A stretch of 64,000 nt of DNA, taken from contig NC_087067.1 in the NCBI RefSeq assembly GCF_963678635.1, positions 42,806,696-42,870,695 on the forward strand, given 5' to 3'. The notes beneath the pieces were generated by a model. It had not been told where the DNA came from and did not search any database. It worked only from the letters and a program-made list of their open reading frames with translations. The stretch is from Symsagittifera roscoffensis. Lineage: Eukaryota; Xenacoelomorpha; Acoela; Convolutidae. This document shows, piece by piece, positions 10,611 through 22,100 of the stretch (the stretch's first letter is position 1; each line of letters starts with the position of its first letter). A program made the translations under genes and the position numbers.

Positions 10611-11263
10611 CTGTTAATTTGTGGTCCGCTCTATAAAATTTTGCATGCCATTCACTAGATAGTGTAACCAAAGTAACTCTTGGTTTAGAACGACTTTCTG
10701 AAAATTTTCCAAGTCGATGTACATTTTCCACGTTTGCATTCACTCGCAGTTTTTCAAATATTTCTTTTATTGTTTCGTTTGCGTGAAAAACATTTTTATT
10801 TTTTGAAAAATCTTTGTTTTCAGGAATTCCCTGATTTCTTAGACATTTCGACACATTTTGAAAATTATTTGACTTCTTATCATCTGCTTTTTCATTCTGT
10901 TTCGTGCTATTTTTCTTGATTAAGGCTTCTGCCTTCTCGGTGCTTTTTTCGGTAAACGCATTCATTTTTGAATTGAAAATTTGTTCTATCGTGTTTTCGA
11001 TTACAGGCTTTAGGGTATTGACGACCGGAATAAATTTGCTCTCAATAATATCAGTAGTGAACTTATCTTTAAGTTGCTGAATTGTAGCATCTTGAAAAAA
11101 GTCGTCCCTCTAGTTCCCTGATTCCATTGACTGCCACAGGTGTCAAACCAGTGCATGTAGTATCAAGATGCATCCTTGCGTCACATCCCACACAGTGGTA
11201 CATTTCAGCAGAAGACATCATTGGTTTACGGCATGATTTGCAGCTATGACGTTGATTTGACAT
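10611..11263 (-). pseudogene. LINE A ORF1: PHD-like zinc finger plus basic region
   Basis: The start at 11263 encodes CKSC, CVGC and a His-Leu-x4-Cys series, a PHD-like finger at the N-terminus of a LINE ORF1. A frame change near 11070 is followed by a Lys/Asn/Glu-rich region (10965 onward) and then HRLGKFSESRSKPRVTLVTL, which looks like the RRM-like nucleic-acid-binding part of ORF1. It runs straight into endonuclease sequence at about 10614, so the end of ORF1 and the start of ORF2 have been deleted. PHD-bearing ORF1s are known in CR1/L2 LINEs. Confidence 0.68.
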
Positions 11264-11487
11264 GTTTATATGAAACTATTTAATATTGAGCGTAATTGCC
11301 ATCAGCATCCTCAAGTTCAGATGCAATTTCGCTCAATTTATCCAGAGACTCTGTCCAACTTTCCCAGTCGGGTTTCTCGAGCCACAGCCGCAATTTGACG
11401 GCGGTTTTGTCCGATTATTGGGAAAATTGCAACTGGAATATGACCACGTTGTAGTGCTCCGGCGAAGAGTTCCACGTCGTAGTCGCA
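11264..11487. other. Short spacer between LINE A and LINE B
   Basis: Contains sequence upstream of LINE A ORF1, possibly its 5' UTR, and the target side of LINE B. No separate gene is seen. Confidence 0.4.
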
Positions 11488-11510
11488 TGTTGTTGTTGTT
11501 GTTGTTGTTG
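11488..11510 (-). repeat. (CAA)n 3' tail of LINE B
   Basis: TGT/TTG units on the plus strand, read as CAA repeats ending the minus-strand LINE. The preceding bases (CTGTAAATCCC before the tail) resemble CTGAGAATCC before the LINE A tail. Confidence 0.7.
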
Positions 11511-11731
11511 GGGATTTACAGCACTGCTTTTGGGATTCTTGGTCCCGGCGTCTTCTCTAAAACAATGTCCACTTGTTTCTGCACGTGATACAATCACAGA
11601 ATAATTGCCACGTGCACGTTGTCATTTCTGAAAATCTCTCGTTTACAAATTTCCACATCGTGTTTAAAATTCTCGTCTTGAGGCCAATTCGTTTATCAAA
11701 ATGAATATATGGTTCTAATCGATTTACAATC

Positions 11732-13953
11732 CTACTGGTTCTGAAAACAAATTCGTTTCTCGCTTTTTTCCGTTCTCACTTTTCGCATCTCAAAAATTTC
11801 TGTATTTCTAGCCCGTGTTGTTCGCCTGTTTAACACTATTTCATTTCGTTCATTAGAATCAAGACTGGCAAGAAGTAAGATGTTATTTAGCTGGATGAAC
11901 ATGGGCAGGGGTAAAATGTTTAGCAAGCGTAGTTCGTTGATGTACACTCCCGTTTTATTTCCAGTGATCCAACGGATTACTTTCTTTTGAAATCGCTCCA
12001 ACTGCAATTGATCCCCCCTCGATATATGTGTACATGAGAGTCCGTATAATAACACTGGGAGTATTAGTGACTTATACAGGCCTAACTTTACAAACGTATT
12101 TATCTTTGCTGATAGGTTTCTTCTCAGGAGGTACAGTACTTGGTTTGCCTTCTTTAATCTTGTTTCAATGTGTACCTTCCAACTTAAATCGCCCGACACA
12201 AAAATTCCCAGATCTTTCACAACCATCGATGTTCCAAGCACTACACCAAAAAGCATAGAGTTAGCGTCTCCGCCCCTAAAACTTACTTTTGCACATTTAT
12301 CTAGTGCTAATTCCATTTTGTTTTCAGTTACCCACTGCTGAATTTTGTCCAGATCTTCTTGAATTTCAATTGATGTTTTTTTGATGGAAAGTTGTTTAAG
12401 ATCATCCGCAAAAATATATGGTTCAGAGAATTTGAGTACTTCAGAGGTAGGTCGTTAATAAAAATGCAAAAGAGCAGTGGTCCTAAAAGTGATCCTTGGG
12501 GAACACCACTAGTGACTTCTAAAACTTTTGAGCTGATATTGTCTACTCGTACAAACTGTTTCCTGTTTTTCAAATAGTCATAGAGTACCTCTAACATGCA
12601 GCCTCCTATTCCTATAAGTGCAACTTTCTTAAGTAGATCAAAATGCGGAACTTTATCAAAGGCTTTTGCAAAATCAGTGTAGACTGCTACAATTTCTGCG
12701 TTTGAGTCATTGTCAAGCGCTTCATATATTTCTTTCAGGAAAGAGAGCATGTTTGTCAAAACTGATCTACCTTTAGTAAAACCGTGTTGATGTTTCGTCA
12801 AATACCAGGCAAAGTAAGGGTACAGGTCTTTGTATATACATTTTTCAAGGACTTTGCTGTCAATATTTAATAGCGATACTGGTCGATAGTTGTTCACCAT
12901 TTTTCGGTCACCTTTTTTGTGAACAGGAGTAACTGCAGCTGTTTTCCATGAATCAGGTATTTTTCGTAGGCGTTTTACGTTTCTCAAAAGTTTGTTCATC
13001 GGTTTGAATATATTGCGGTTCGTTTTCTGAAAAAAGCTAGGTGGCAACCCATTTGGGCCGCGTGACTTTGTTACGTCCAGAGTTGATAAAATCTCACTTA
13101 CTGTCTTTTTCGATATATCAAAATTCGTTAACAAGGGATTTTCAAATTGAATATCTCTAATACTAAAACTTTCTTTAGGATTAAAAACTGAATGAAAGAA
13201 GTCGTTTAGCATGTTGACTTGTTCGTTTGGATTTGTGCTTTCAACTTCATCTTTTATGAGTAACTTAGGAAGACTTGTATGTTTATTCAAGTTCTTTAGG
13301 TGTTTAAAAATTACATTAGTGTTCCGTGTTCTAAACAATTCCTCTTGGTAGTTTTTCCTGTCCAATTCCGATGATTCAGTTACTAAATTTTCAAACAGTT
13401 TAACTTGTTGTCTTCTGTAGTTGGTCGGTTTGAGTATGCATGATTGCCGTTTTGTTTGTAACTTGTTGATCAAATTTGAAGTGCTACTTGTTATCCAAGG
13501 TGGAAGTGATTTCCTATGTCTTGTTGTGAGAGGCCCAAAACTCTTTATGGTTTCATCCAAATATTGGGTGTACTCCTCATGCATTTTGTTAATGTTTGTG
13601 TGGCATACTGGTTCAAATGGGTTCTCGTTTATAAAATTGTTTATTCCTTCAAAATCGGCATTTCCAAAACTTCTAAAATTTTCCAAGTATGGTTTCGGCT
13701 CTGATACCGTGCATTCAATAGACAACATTATGGCATTGTGATCTGAGCAGTCATAAATCTTGGAAACGTTAAAATCTTGTTCGGCACTTGTATAGCAATT
13801 CCGATAGAAGGCTACGTCTAGTATGTTCTTCACACATGTTGGGAAATCTATCGCCTGCCTAAAGAGTCCATTTTTAAAAATTTGCAGTATTTGGTTTTCT
13901 TCCTCGTCAGTACTGGTGAGGGTATTCCAGTATCTGATGGGAAGTTTCATCAA
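11732..13953 (-). pseudogene. LINE B ORF2: endonuclease end and reverse transcriptase
   Basis: From 13953 the frame reads LPIRYWNTLTSTDEEENQIL, then AIDFPTC with ILDVAF, DCSDHNAIMLSI (endonuclease end), NNYRPVSLLNIDSKVLEKCI, HGFTKGRSVLTN, VYTDFAKAFDKVPHFDLL (motif A) and SGVPQGSLLGPLLFCIFIND (motif B). The frame shifts just before the catalytic Asp-Asp box, and the rest continues in the 11732-12316 frame (MELALDKC, KDLGIFVS, LERFQKKVIRWI). It is about 740 codons in two pieces, so this copy is dead. Confidence 0.88.
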
Positions 13954-13965
13954 GTAGATTTCCTG

Positions 13966-14420
13966 TTACAATGATAAGATCAATGACAGTGCTTCCATTC
14001 GTAGATAAAAGGTTTCACCATTGTTCAGTATCATGAATTCATCAAGCAGGATGGGCATATTCTCCTTTGTGTCGCTTCGGTATTCGTGTCTGGCATTTAG
14101 GTCTTCAAGTACGATGAGTCCACCAAGTTGATTCCTCTCCACGTACTTGACTGCTGATTTTATCTGGACCAGAAAGGATTTCCTACCTTCTATGTTTTCA
14201 GGAGTGATATAGGCAACTCTTCGACTACCAAGCAGACATACTAACCAAACACTGTCGAAGTCCGGGCTTTTCAAATTTCTGGCTCGAGTGTGTAGTACGT
14301 CCTGGTTTTTTGAAATGGCAACTCCCTGGATGTTTGCCTTGTTAGAAGATTCGGTTTTGTAATTTTGAGAAGTATCACGGGATAAATATAGTGGGTTCCA
14401 TATCTTGCAGGAAGGGTAGT
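13966..14420 (-). pseudogene. LINE C apurinic-type endonuclease
   Basis: The minus strand reads GVAISKNQDVLHTRARN, SVWLVCLLGSRRVAYIT, then GGLIVLEDLNARH, the equivalent of the LGDFNA-H motif of LINE endonucleases, and NNGETF with a following hydrophobic end. The second acidic position of the LGDFNA-type motif appears as Glu-Asp. Only the endonuclease is present here. It belongs to a LINE lineage distinct from LINE A and B, whose equivalent segment is a GDI-x-LP type. Confidence 0.68.
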
Positions 14421-15300
14421 AAAATCCAGAAAGGGTAGTAAAAACCTCCCAGGAAGAAGAGTTAAATGCTCCCGTGAGCCCTTCTGATTCTTGGGAATTG
14501 CGCTGTAAGATTGTAGCTGTACAATCGTTTCAACTCGGAGCTCTCTGTTCCGAATATTGTTTATAATACTTTTAATCCTCTTCTATCTTGATTGCACGTA
14601 ATCTTCGTCCGTGAAAATCGTCTGACTTATTTTCGCGGTTTCATGCACGCCCCAATCGAGGATTTGAAATTAATTCCGTCAATCCAAATTGACCTCTCCG
14701 AATTCATTCAATTGCATTTTCAGGTCATACTGGTCGAATGTCACAATGATTTGTTCGTATCCAACTTAACGCAAGACAACGTAGATAGTCCTAAATTCTA
14801 CAGCTGGGGGTTGATTCAATTGTTTGTTCAGTTCTTTTATTTTTTCTTGACTAATCTCACCTTTACGTGAAGCATTATACTAACCACTTCAACCACAGGG
14901 AGTCCATCTTCGGTTAAATTTCGGCAATTTACGATTGACCGAATTCGAGAGGAGACACTCATCAGTGAATTAGCTTACTCGGGTCCACTTAGAGTTGAGT
15001 TGAAGTTATTGAAATGAGGCGACAGTGAGTTGTTGATAGTGTCGTGTCAAGTAACAAATTCGTCCTTTGGTTCCGCTTCGCTTATATGGGTCAAGATTGA
15101 CTTCTTCATTTTTGGTGTCCTCTTATGACAATTGAGGCGGGGAAGGATTGAGAAATGAATGAAGCCCTGCCTTATCAAGCTTCTCTTTATGTAGTCTGCT
15201 GGAGTATCGAGTGCTCCAAATAAAGAACTTGCGCCAAGGATGATAATTACAGGGCCACCACGGATGCCCTCATCTCATTTAATCTTAAAAGACACTATTT
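13973..15300 (-). mobile_element. LINE C: 5' part of a different LINE (ORF1 and endonuclease)
   Basis: Upstream of LINE B on the same strand lies another set of LINE parts: a possible SGNH-esterase-like ORF1 segment (15290-14640) and a full-looking endonuclease (14420-13966). Because LINE B already supplies the end of its own endonuclease, the two cannot be one element; LINE B seems to have inserted into, or been joined to, LINE C at about 13972. The remainder of LINE C is not seen below LINE B. Confidence 0.6.
14640..15290 (-). pseudogene. LINE C ORF1 remnant, SGNH-hydrolase-like (tentative)
   Basis: On the minus strand GPVIIILGASSLFGALDT resembles the central strand of an SGNH hydrolase, and further on WIDGINFKSSIGACM resembles its last block (usually D-x-x-H, here with Asn in the His place). 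Several frame changes separate them. Some CR1/L2 LINEs carry an esterase in ORF1, which fits the position upstream of an endonuclease. The match is by eye and weak. Confidence 0.35.
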
Positions 15301-15349
15301 AATAAGATTACCGCTTGGTTGTTATAAATTCAAATCCAATCAACTATCC

Positions 15350-15425
15350 GACGCATCTAGCATAGAGGTAAAACAACAGCTGTAGAGATGGGAAATGCTA
15401 GGGGTTCGAATCTGACCGGGCTCTT
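15350..15425 (+). repeat. tRNA-derived SINE-like head 1
   Basis: TAGCATAGAGGTAAAACAAC resembles an A box and GGGGTTCGAATCTGACC a B box, about 45 bp apart. It is not a good tRNA cloverleaf, so a decayed tRNA-derived SINE is more likely than a tRNA gene. Confidence 0.45.
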
Positions 15426-15487
15426 TTTTGCAAACTAGTGTTTGTGCTTTTTCGGACTATCGTCCGTCTGTTTTTTTTTGTCGGCTT

Positions 15488-15585
15488 GGTTCCCGTAGCT
15501 CGAAGGATCAGCTTTATTCCAAGTTGCTGTAATCCCCATGCTTGAGACGACAAAGCCCGGGAGTTCGATTCCACTTGAGACCTAT
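15488..15585 (+). repeat. tRNA-derived SINE-like head 2
   Basis: TAGCTCGAAGGATCAG near 15495 resembles an A box and GAGTTCGATTCCACTTG near 15562 a B box. The spacing is longer than in the neighbouring one. Probably a fragment of a SINE. Confidence 0.35.
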
Positions 15586-16048
15586 TTTTCTGCAATTAGA
15601 AGATGTTGCCTAATTTAGATAATTGTCTATGTTTTTTGTCCGCTTATTTCCACAGAAAGGTCTTTTTTTTTGAAAACTTGCCTTCTTTATAACATCCCCA
15701 CAGGTCTTTGTAGAGTGTAATGGTACAGGCAGTTTTGTTCCGGATATTTTGGGCGTTTCTTGCAATTTAAATGACAAAAACGATATTTTGAAGTTTTTTT
15801 TCTACATTTTTTTTGTTAGATTTCAATCATAGTAATTCTTTTTTTTAATCGCAAGTGGCGCGAAACTTGTATTTTTAGTTAAAGAGGATCTATCAGTTAA
15901 ATTTTGCGTTGAATTATCGTGAATAATATCATGGATAGTAGTGTAACCTAAATTCACTGAATTCTGGTATAAACTTGCATATCTGAACTTATTTTCATTT
16001 GGCAATTAATTCATTTGGAAATTTTTTTTATGATTTGTTTCTTTTCAG
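15586..16048. other. Upstream intron or 5' flank of the first visible paxillin exon
   Basis: AT-rich, ends in a pyrimidine-rich run and the acceptor CTTTTCAG at 16041-16048. No exon was recognised in it. Any exon with the classical first LD motif must lie further upstream, outside the window or hidden among the retroelements. Confidence 0.5.
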
Positions 16049-16128
16049 AATGAATGAAACAGGTGGAAATCATCTCTCAGAACTTGATTCCTTGCTAAAC
16101 GAGCTGCACAGTGCTACTGCAAACAACG
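16049..16128 (+). CDS. PXN: Paxillin exon a: first visible LD motif
   Basis: The exon follows CTTTTCAG and ends before GTATGT. The ATG lies one base after the acceptor, so it is a usable start, but it could equally be internal to a longer protein. [16 protein letters not shown] most resembles vertebrate LD2 (LSELDRLLLEL). It ends one base into a codon, completed by the next exon. Confidence 0.88.
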
Positions 16129-19100
16129 GTATGTATATTCGGTTGTTCGATCATTACATATGATTGACATTCTTTGGCAAATATTCATTGATCATTTTCA
16201 GCAAAAATTCTTCGCAATGATAATGCTGCTGATCGGAATCAAATGTTCAAGCCACCCCTGGATAACCTCATAAATGACCTTGAATCTTCAATTAAATTGT
16301 GAGTATAAATTTGTGAAAACTCATATATCATAAATGAAAAATATACTATGAACAAACTATGTCACTCTCTTAATCTATCTCAGTAGCTAATTTATGGTTT
16401 TTATGCTTGAATCAATTGTAATATAATTGAAACTAATTTGACGTATTCCTGTAGTTTATAACTAAACCAGTACCGATTTTTGTAAATATTTTTTTTCGCT
16501 TAAAATGGGTAATCGACTGAGATGATTTCGGCCTATGTTGCGTCGCATGGAGGACGACCCTCGATTGTTTGGGGTATGTCCCAGTTTGAAGCTAATTTGA
16601 AAGCTTTTCCAATTGCTTTTGGCTATGTTTTCTTTTCAAACTTTGTTACGACAATAAAGTTTCTGAACAGGTAGTTAGGATGAGCCATCTGCTCTTATGT
16701 TTTAACGTAATTTGTCGTTTCTCTTGTATGCAGAAAACTGGTAATGTTTGAATGTTTAATTTTTTCGACATCTAGTAATACAATACCGAATGAATATACA
16801 AGTTTTTTTTGACATTAAATACAAAATAGCACATCTACATAGCCATGAAATGAATGGAGGGATAAATAAAAGATCGTTTTTTTATTGATTGAGTGAGAGA
16901 TATGCCCGATTTTGAAGAGATGAACCCGAATTTGAAGAGATGAGCCCGATATCGAATGGCAAATCGCGCAGTGGAGCCATAAAAGTTAGCACAACTAGAA
17001 AGGAGCACTGCAAAAAAGTGCATGTATCAGGACGATGACCTGAATGTTCCGACTGCTTTCAACTTCTAAAGTGTCAGCCCTAAAAGATCCGAATTTCAAG
17101 GAGCCTGAATGTCATGTTTTTTCTACGAAAAATGGAAGTTGATAAAATTTCAAAAAAGCTCATTACCCTTGCGACAAGCAAGGATATTGCAATCGGTTAT
17201 AGACTTTTTTTTCCGTAAACAACTTTGTCCACAGGATCTTCACTTCTAGAGGATCTTTCATCTGAAATGCTCAATCTCTTGAAAATTCTAATAAAAATAC
17301 TATCACTTAGCTAGTAATTAATTCAAGCCCGTTCAGGTTGTAATTATCTTTTCAAATAAATTTCATTTTTTTGGTTCCTGCTTTTCGTCCTAGTTTCTGT
17401 TGGTTCATTTTTCATTTTTTAAACGTTTTTTTTTATCTGGTAGAGTTTTTATTGGCTTACTTTTTTTTAAAGCATGGGTTTTGTTCCAATTTAAACTGTC
17501 TTTACTGTAACTGAAACTTCACAAATTTGTAAATTTACCATGTCTGATTTTGAGAGTTTTTTTTTCATTTTTTCAAAATACTCAAACAGCTTCAGTTTCT
17601 AATATACCGACTTAGTCAACTTATTTTGCGTAATTTGTTTCACTTTTGATGGGTCATAAAAATTTAAATTTATGAAATTTTTTATGACAACAGTTTGGTT
17701 CGGCTCAACAGGTTTGGACCCAAAGTTTGTCCTCTTTGTTGTACTTCGGTAAATGATTAACATCTTTTAAGGACGGTATATTATTTTCATCTGATAGAAG
17801 TATGAAGTTATCAAATGTTTTTTCAAGTAATTTTATCCAACATAATTTTTCAGAAAATTTTTCTAACTTCTGTTTTTTTCCATTCTCTGTTTTGTAGCGC
17901 AATTTGTTTTTTTTTTGCGTCGCAATTGTTGCGAAGCTCCGCGTCGCCTCTGTGTCATTTTCTTAAAGCAACTTCCCCCCCCCCCCCCCCCCCCACACAC
18001 AAGCTCAGCTGCACAATCTTCCCAATTGTATTTTGGCTATTTTTGGAACACCACAGTGCAGATTTTGCGCTAATGATAATAGTTTGATAAGCAAGGGTAT
18101 TGTAACCGGATATGCGCTGACAACCATCATAGACCATGATTTACGCTAGCAAGCGGCGCGTAGTGTCGTGTCATTTAACGAAGTCCACTTTTGTCCAACC
18201 CAAGTCATATTAAAAGTGCTCATTTATCAAAGGCACTATTAGTTTGAATTACAGAGAGATGTTAAAAAAGACTCACCCTTGCCACTATCCTTATACCGTG
18301 AAATGCACGTTGTTTTTATATTTGTCGACATAAACAAAGGCAGATACAACATCGAGTGGGAATCTTTTGTTCAAAGCTTATGCAAATAGGAAAAAAACAC
18401 GAAAGCGCAGGAAATGAAATTTTAAAACGCGAAATTCGTTGAAGCAAAAACAAGAACACGACTTCTCGACAAGAGGTACATTCTTAGCAAATGCAGTAGG
18501 TAAAATATTGAGTTTAGTTTTGTGTACAAAAAGTTTTTTGCGAATAAGTTTAATCTGAAAGACATTGGCTCATAGAGAATGGAATGTTTGTCAAAACTCA
18601 ATTGTATTTTGGTAAAAACTGGAATTAGAGAACGACACATCCCTTGGGGGCTACCCCAAGTTTTTTTATTATTACATATGCGAAGCGTTGCGTTTTATTA
18701 CAATTTTTTTGGAACCAAGTCGCAAATAAAAGTGCTCTTTTGGTGCAACTGTTGGTATATTTCAACTTAATCATATTTAAGCCTATTTCAGCATAGGCAA
18801 TTTAATAACATATTTTGTTGCTTTTTTTGGCTAGTGTCAGGTCCTGTTTGAGAAATCAGGTATTTTGAAAATGTATGAGATTTGTTTTTTTGTTCTTTTG
18901 CGGCGCTTTGGAAACTTTTTGCAGAAATTTCAATTTTTCTCAAAACTACTGCACTGTTTTTCAAAAAAAACCTTTGCAATGGACAAACCGGCTGCTCTTC
19001 ATTATGCCTGCATATTTCGCTTCTCTTTTCATTTTACCCCACGTTCTACTCTGTTCGAAAGTGTCAGTAGGGGGATTTTTCAATTTCTCAAATATCAATT

Positions 19101-22100
19101 GCACAAATCTGATATGAAGGTTTCAATCTTGGGATCTCAGCTTCTCAAGCGGGTATTCCATAAAATTGGTGGAAAAAAGTTTTAAATTTTGACTAATTTT
19201 TAAAAGTTTTTCAAAAACAACCCTTCCAAATCGGAGATTAAGGTTTTAACCGAAGTACTAAAAAAAGTTATGTCAATTGTTTCCCGAGCTAGCGGCTTTA
19301 TCAGTACAGTATATCATAAATTTTTAAAGCAGGTGTATCCAGTATTAGCTGGGCCACTAGTTCACTAGTTTACTTCCAAGTGACCGTGGCGCTTATTGGA
19401 GGACGTGAGTGACGCTCCTAATAATCAGGTTGGAGAAATCCGGAACCTTGAAATAGTTCTATTTTGTTTTTGCTCGAATCTTCGCTACTTTATTGGTGGC
19501 TAGTATTATTAAAATTGCAAGCGGTCTTGGAGCAGATGAGAGAAAGTGATACTCTCAATCTCAACAAAAAAAAATTCATGGTGTTTTTTTAATATTTTCC
19601 TTATTTTACTTTGTTTCGCCTTTTTAGAGCTCTATTTTGCATTTTCCTGGCTTGTGTTTGCAAAGCGCAGCTTCGCCTCTGTGTAAATTTGATGGAACTG
19701 CTCTGTTATAGTATTTTTGAGACCATATCAGTAGCAGCTTTGCTAATGTGAGAATGCTAGCTGTTTATAGTCAGTTTAAAAAAATTCGCATTATTAAAAG
19801 TTGCAACCAGTTCTTTTTAAGAGATTTATTAAGAGTCGATGAACGTAGTTTAGACTGTTTTATAAGTCGCGAATGTTTTTTCGATTTTTTTCAGAAAATC
19901 TTAAAATTTGTTCTGGCTCAAGTTTACTTTTTCGCGGTTTGACTTTTGAATTATTTTTAAGTTTAGTTTTTTCTTTTGTTAAAAGGAAGGTAAACTCCAC
20001 TATCAAACAGCAAAATTGTAAAGGTCACGAAAAACGTAATTGACTTTTAGTTTCGAAAGTGGAATTGAACTTTCAGATTTCCTAGCGAAAGAAAAGTTTA
20101 CTTATTGATCCAATTTTCTCATTTGGGTTAATGTTATGGAATATGCCAAAGTCTAAGGCTTTTGTCAGATCACTATATCTCGCCAAGTACAAAAAACGCC
20201 ACTAGTTCGAAAACAAACTTTTAATGTATTTTTTAAGAATATGGCGGAAAATTCTTGACCATTTGCGTAGAAACCGGCTATCCTTGTTTTGAAATAGTTT
20301 TCAGTAATAATGACGCCCTGATCATGCAAGTGAAACCCATGAAAGAAGCTGCTTCGTTCATGAAAGAAGCTGCTTCGTTTTCTGGTCGTCTGATTATAAC
20401 AATCAATTTAATTGCAATGGAAAAATCAAGAAAATTAAAATCTTCAAAATTCTATAGCTCTTGCCATTGTGGTTTTGAAAACTTGGCAAATGAAATCACC
20501 GTCAACTCATTCTTGTTTTTTTTTGTGACAGCAATAGAAATGGCAATGTTTTGATTGAGAGGTTTAATCAGATCCTCGAGTTGACTGATAAAAATACCCC
20601 TCGTAGACATGTTATTTTTCTCCTTTGGTTTTATCTATTTTATCAAACAAGTTTACTTTTCTTCCTTTGAGAAAAGTTAGAAGCAAGGAAATGTTGATTC
20701 TGATCATTGTGTTGTTTTAGAAATGAAACGCGTGGTGTGCGCTCTTCTACATCTTACGATGGAAGAGTCCACCAGCAGCCCCAACCGCAGTCAAGTGATA
20801 GGAGATACATGCAAGAAACAAACATAGACGATGTTGCACCCAATCAAGTGAGCATGCTGTTTTTTCTTTATATCAGACCGAAACTTGGTGTCGCGATAGT
20901 TAGAAAACCCCAAATTGCAAAATCATTTCTGGGTGGGTGCTGAATTTCAATTAGGTTTTAGACAGGGTGTTGTTTAGAGCTGAAGTGTGTTGTTTTTATC
21001 TTTTTTTTTGTTTAAAAAAATGGCACTTGCTAGATAGTGTTTTTTTTTTTCATATCTAATTTTTGAGTTTACATTGGTTACATGTAAACCCAAGCAAGAT
21101 GACACAAACATTTAAACACAACTTAAAAAATACCAGCTATATCAGCTGGGCTGAGTCGACGTTTTTTCCAATCATGTGGCTCTGACAACGGTTGTTAGTT
21201 CAAGCCCCGGCAGGAGCTTTACTTTTTAACAAATTGCTTATCGTTTGTGGCAATCTTGTAATTTTTTGATCAACATGTTTCTAAAACTGTCAATCTTTTT
21301 TTTCAGGGCAGATTTTCAGCGCCAGCGGGTGCTCAAGATGACACCGAAGAAATTTACGATATAGCCACAATCTCAAATTCTAAACATCATGCAAATCCTG
21401 AGGACATTTATGACAACGCAATATATGATACAAATTACTATGTGTCTGAAAACGTCGAATCTTCAGAAGCGAATAGAAATTCAGAGGCGCCTGTTAGCGA
21501 AGTAGTTTCTGTTCAGAGCGAGTTTACTAAAGAGCGAGTTTACTCGGAGCAAACAAACCACTCAGAGAAAACGGTTTCTAACTCAAATCAAAATCAGCCA
21601 CCGTCAGCTAAGTCTAGATTATCGCGCGGTGATATGGAACCAGCAATGAATCAATCAAAATTAGTAGATGGTTTTCCAGTTAATGGCGATTTCCAGGAAT
21701 GCTACGATGCCGTGACTCAAAAAATGGCTTCAATGGGAGTACATGCACCCAGTAAAGGAACGTGTGAAAAATGTGGAATGACTATTCATGGACAGGTTAG
21801 TTAGTTTAATTAATTTTAAAATCAATTCATTACATCTAAAGATTAATAATTGTTGAATTACTCACAAATAGTGTGTCCAACTGAATTCTTTTTGTCTGTT
21901 TTTCAGTTTCAGTTAAAGTTACAGTTCTGATTTTCCGGGTCTTTCCATTTCAGTTACAGTTACAGTTTTTACAGTTTTTTTCTTTCAGTTTCAGTTACAG
22001 TTTCAGTTGAAGCTTTCAGTTGGAAAAATTGAATCAAACAACATGTTGAATTTGAAAACAAAACTTACAAAGAAACAAAAACTTAACGAGTTCAATCAAA

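Larger units (their letters stand above)
7905..11263 (-). mobile_element. LINE A: CR1/L2/Jockey-type non-LTR retrotransposon
   Basis: A minus-strand LINE of about 3.4 kb. In transcription order it has ORF1 with a PHD-like zinc finger (from 11263), an internal deletion joining ORF1 to the apurinic-type endonuclease, the reverse transcriptase, a C-terminal region ending near 7974, and a 3' tail of CAA repeats at 7925-7905. The tail unit and the sequence leading into it resemble those of LINE B. The element is broken by frameshifts and the internal deletion. Confidence 0.85.
11488..13972 (-). mobile_element. LINE B: second CR1/L2/Jockey-type LINE, 5'-truncated
   Basis: A minus-strand LINE of the same broad group as LINE A, with endonuclease C-terminus, RT and a CAA-repeat tail (11510-11488). 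Its 5' edge lies inside the endonuclease at about 13972, where a different LINE's endonuclease abuts. It is closer to intact than LINE A in the RT palm but has at least one frame break near 12430-12330. Confidence 0.87.
16299..20720 (+). other. Paxillin intron b-c, 4.4 kb, filled with dispersed repeats
   Basis: No exon recognised. It holds repeat family R1 (about 17150-17960), a C20 tract (17975-17994), repeat family R2 with a hairpin tail (19480-20150) and short repeats such as the GAAGAGATGA-CCCGA series near 16910-16950. Open frames here are short and low-complexity. Confidence 0.6.

Noticed and set aside
11286-11597. Frames with a poly-Gln or poly-Leu run
   Set aside because: The run is the translated CAA/TTG tail of LINE B, not a host protein.
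17955-18137. Minus-strand frame with poly-Gly
   Set aside because: Created by the C20 homopolymer; not a gene.
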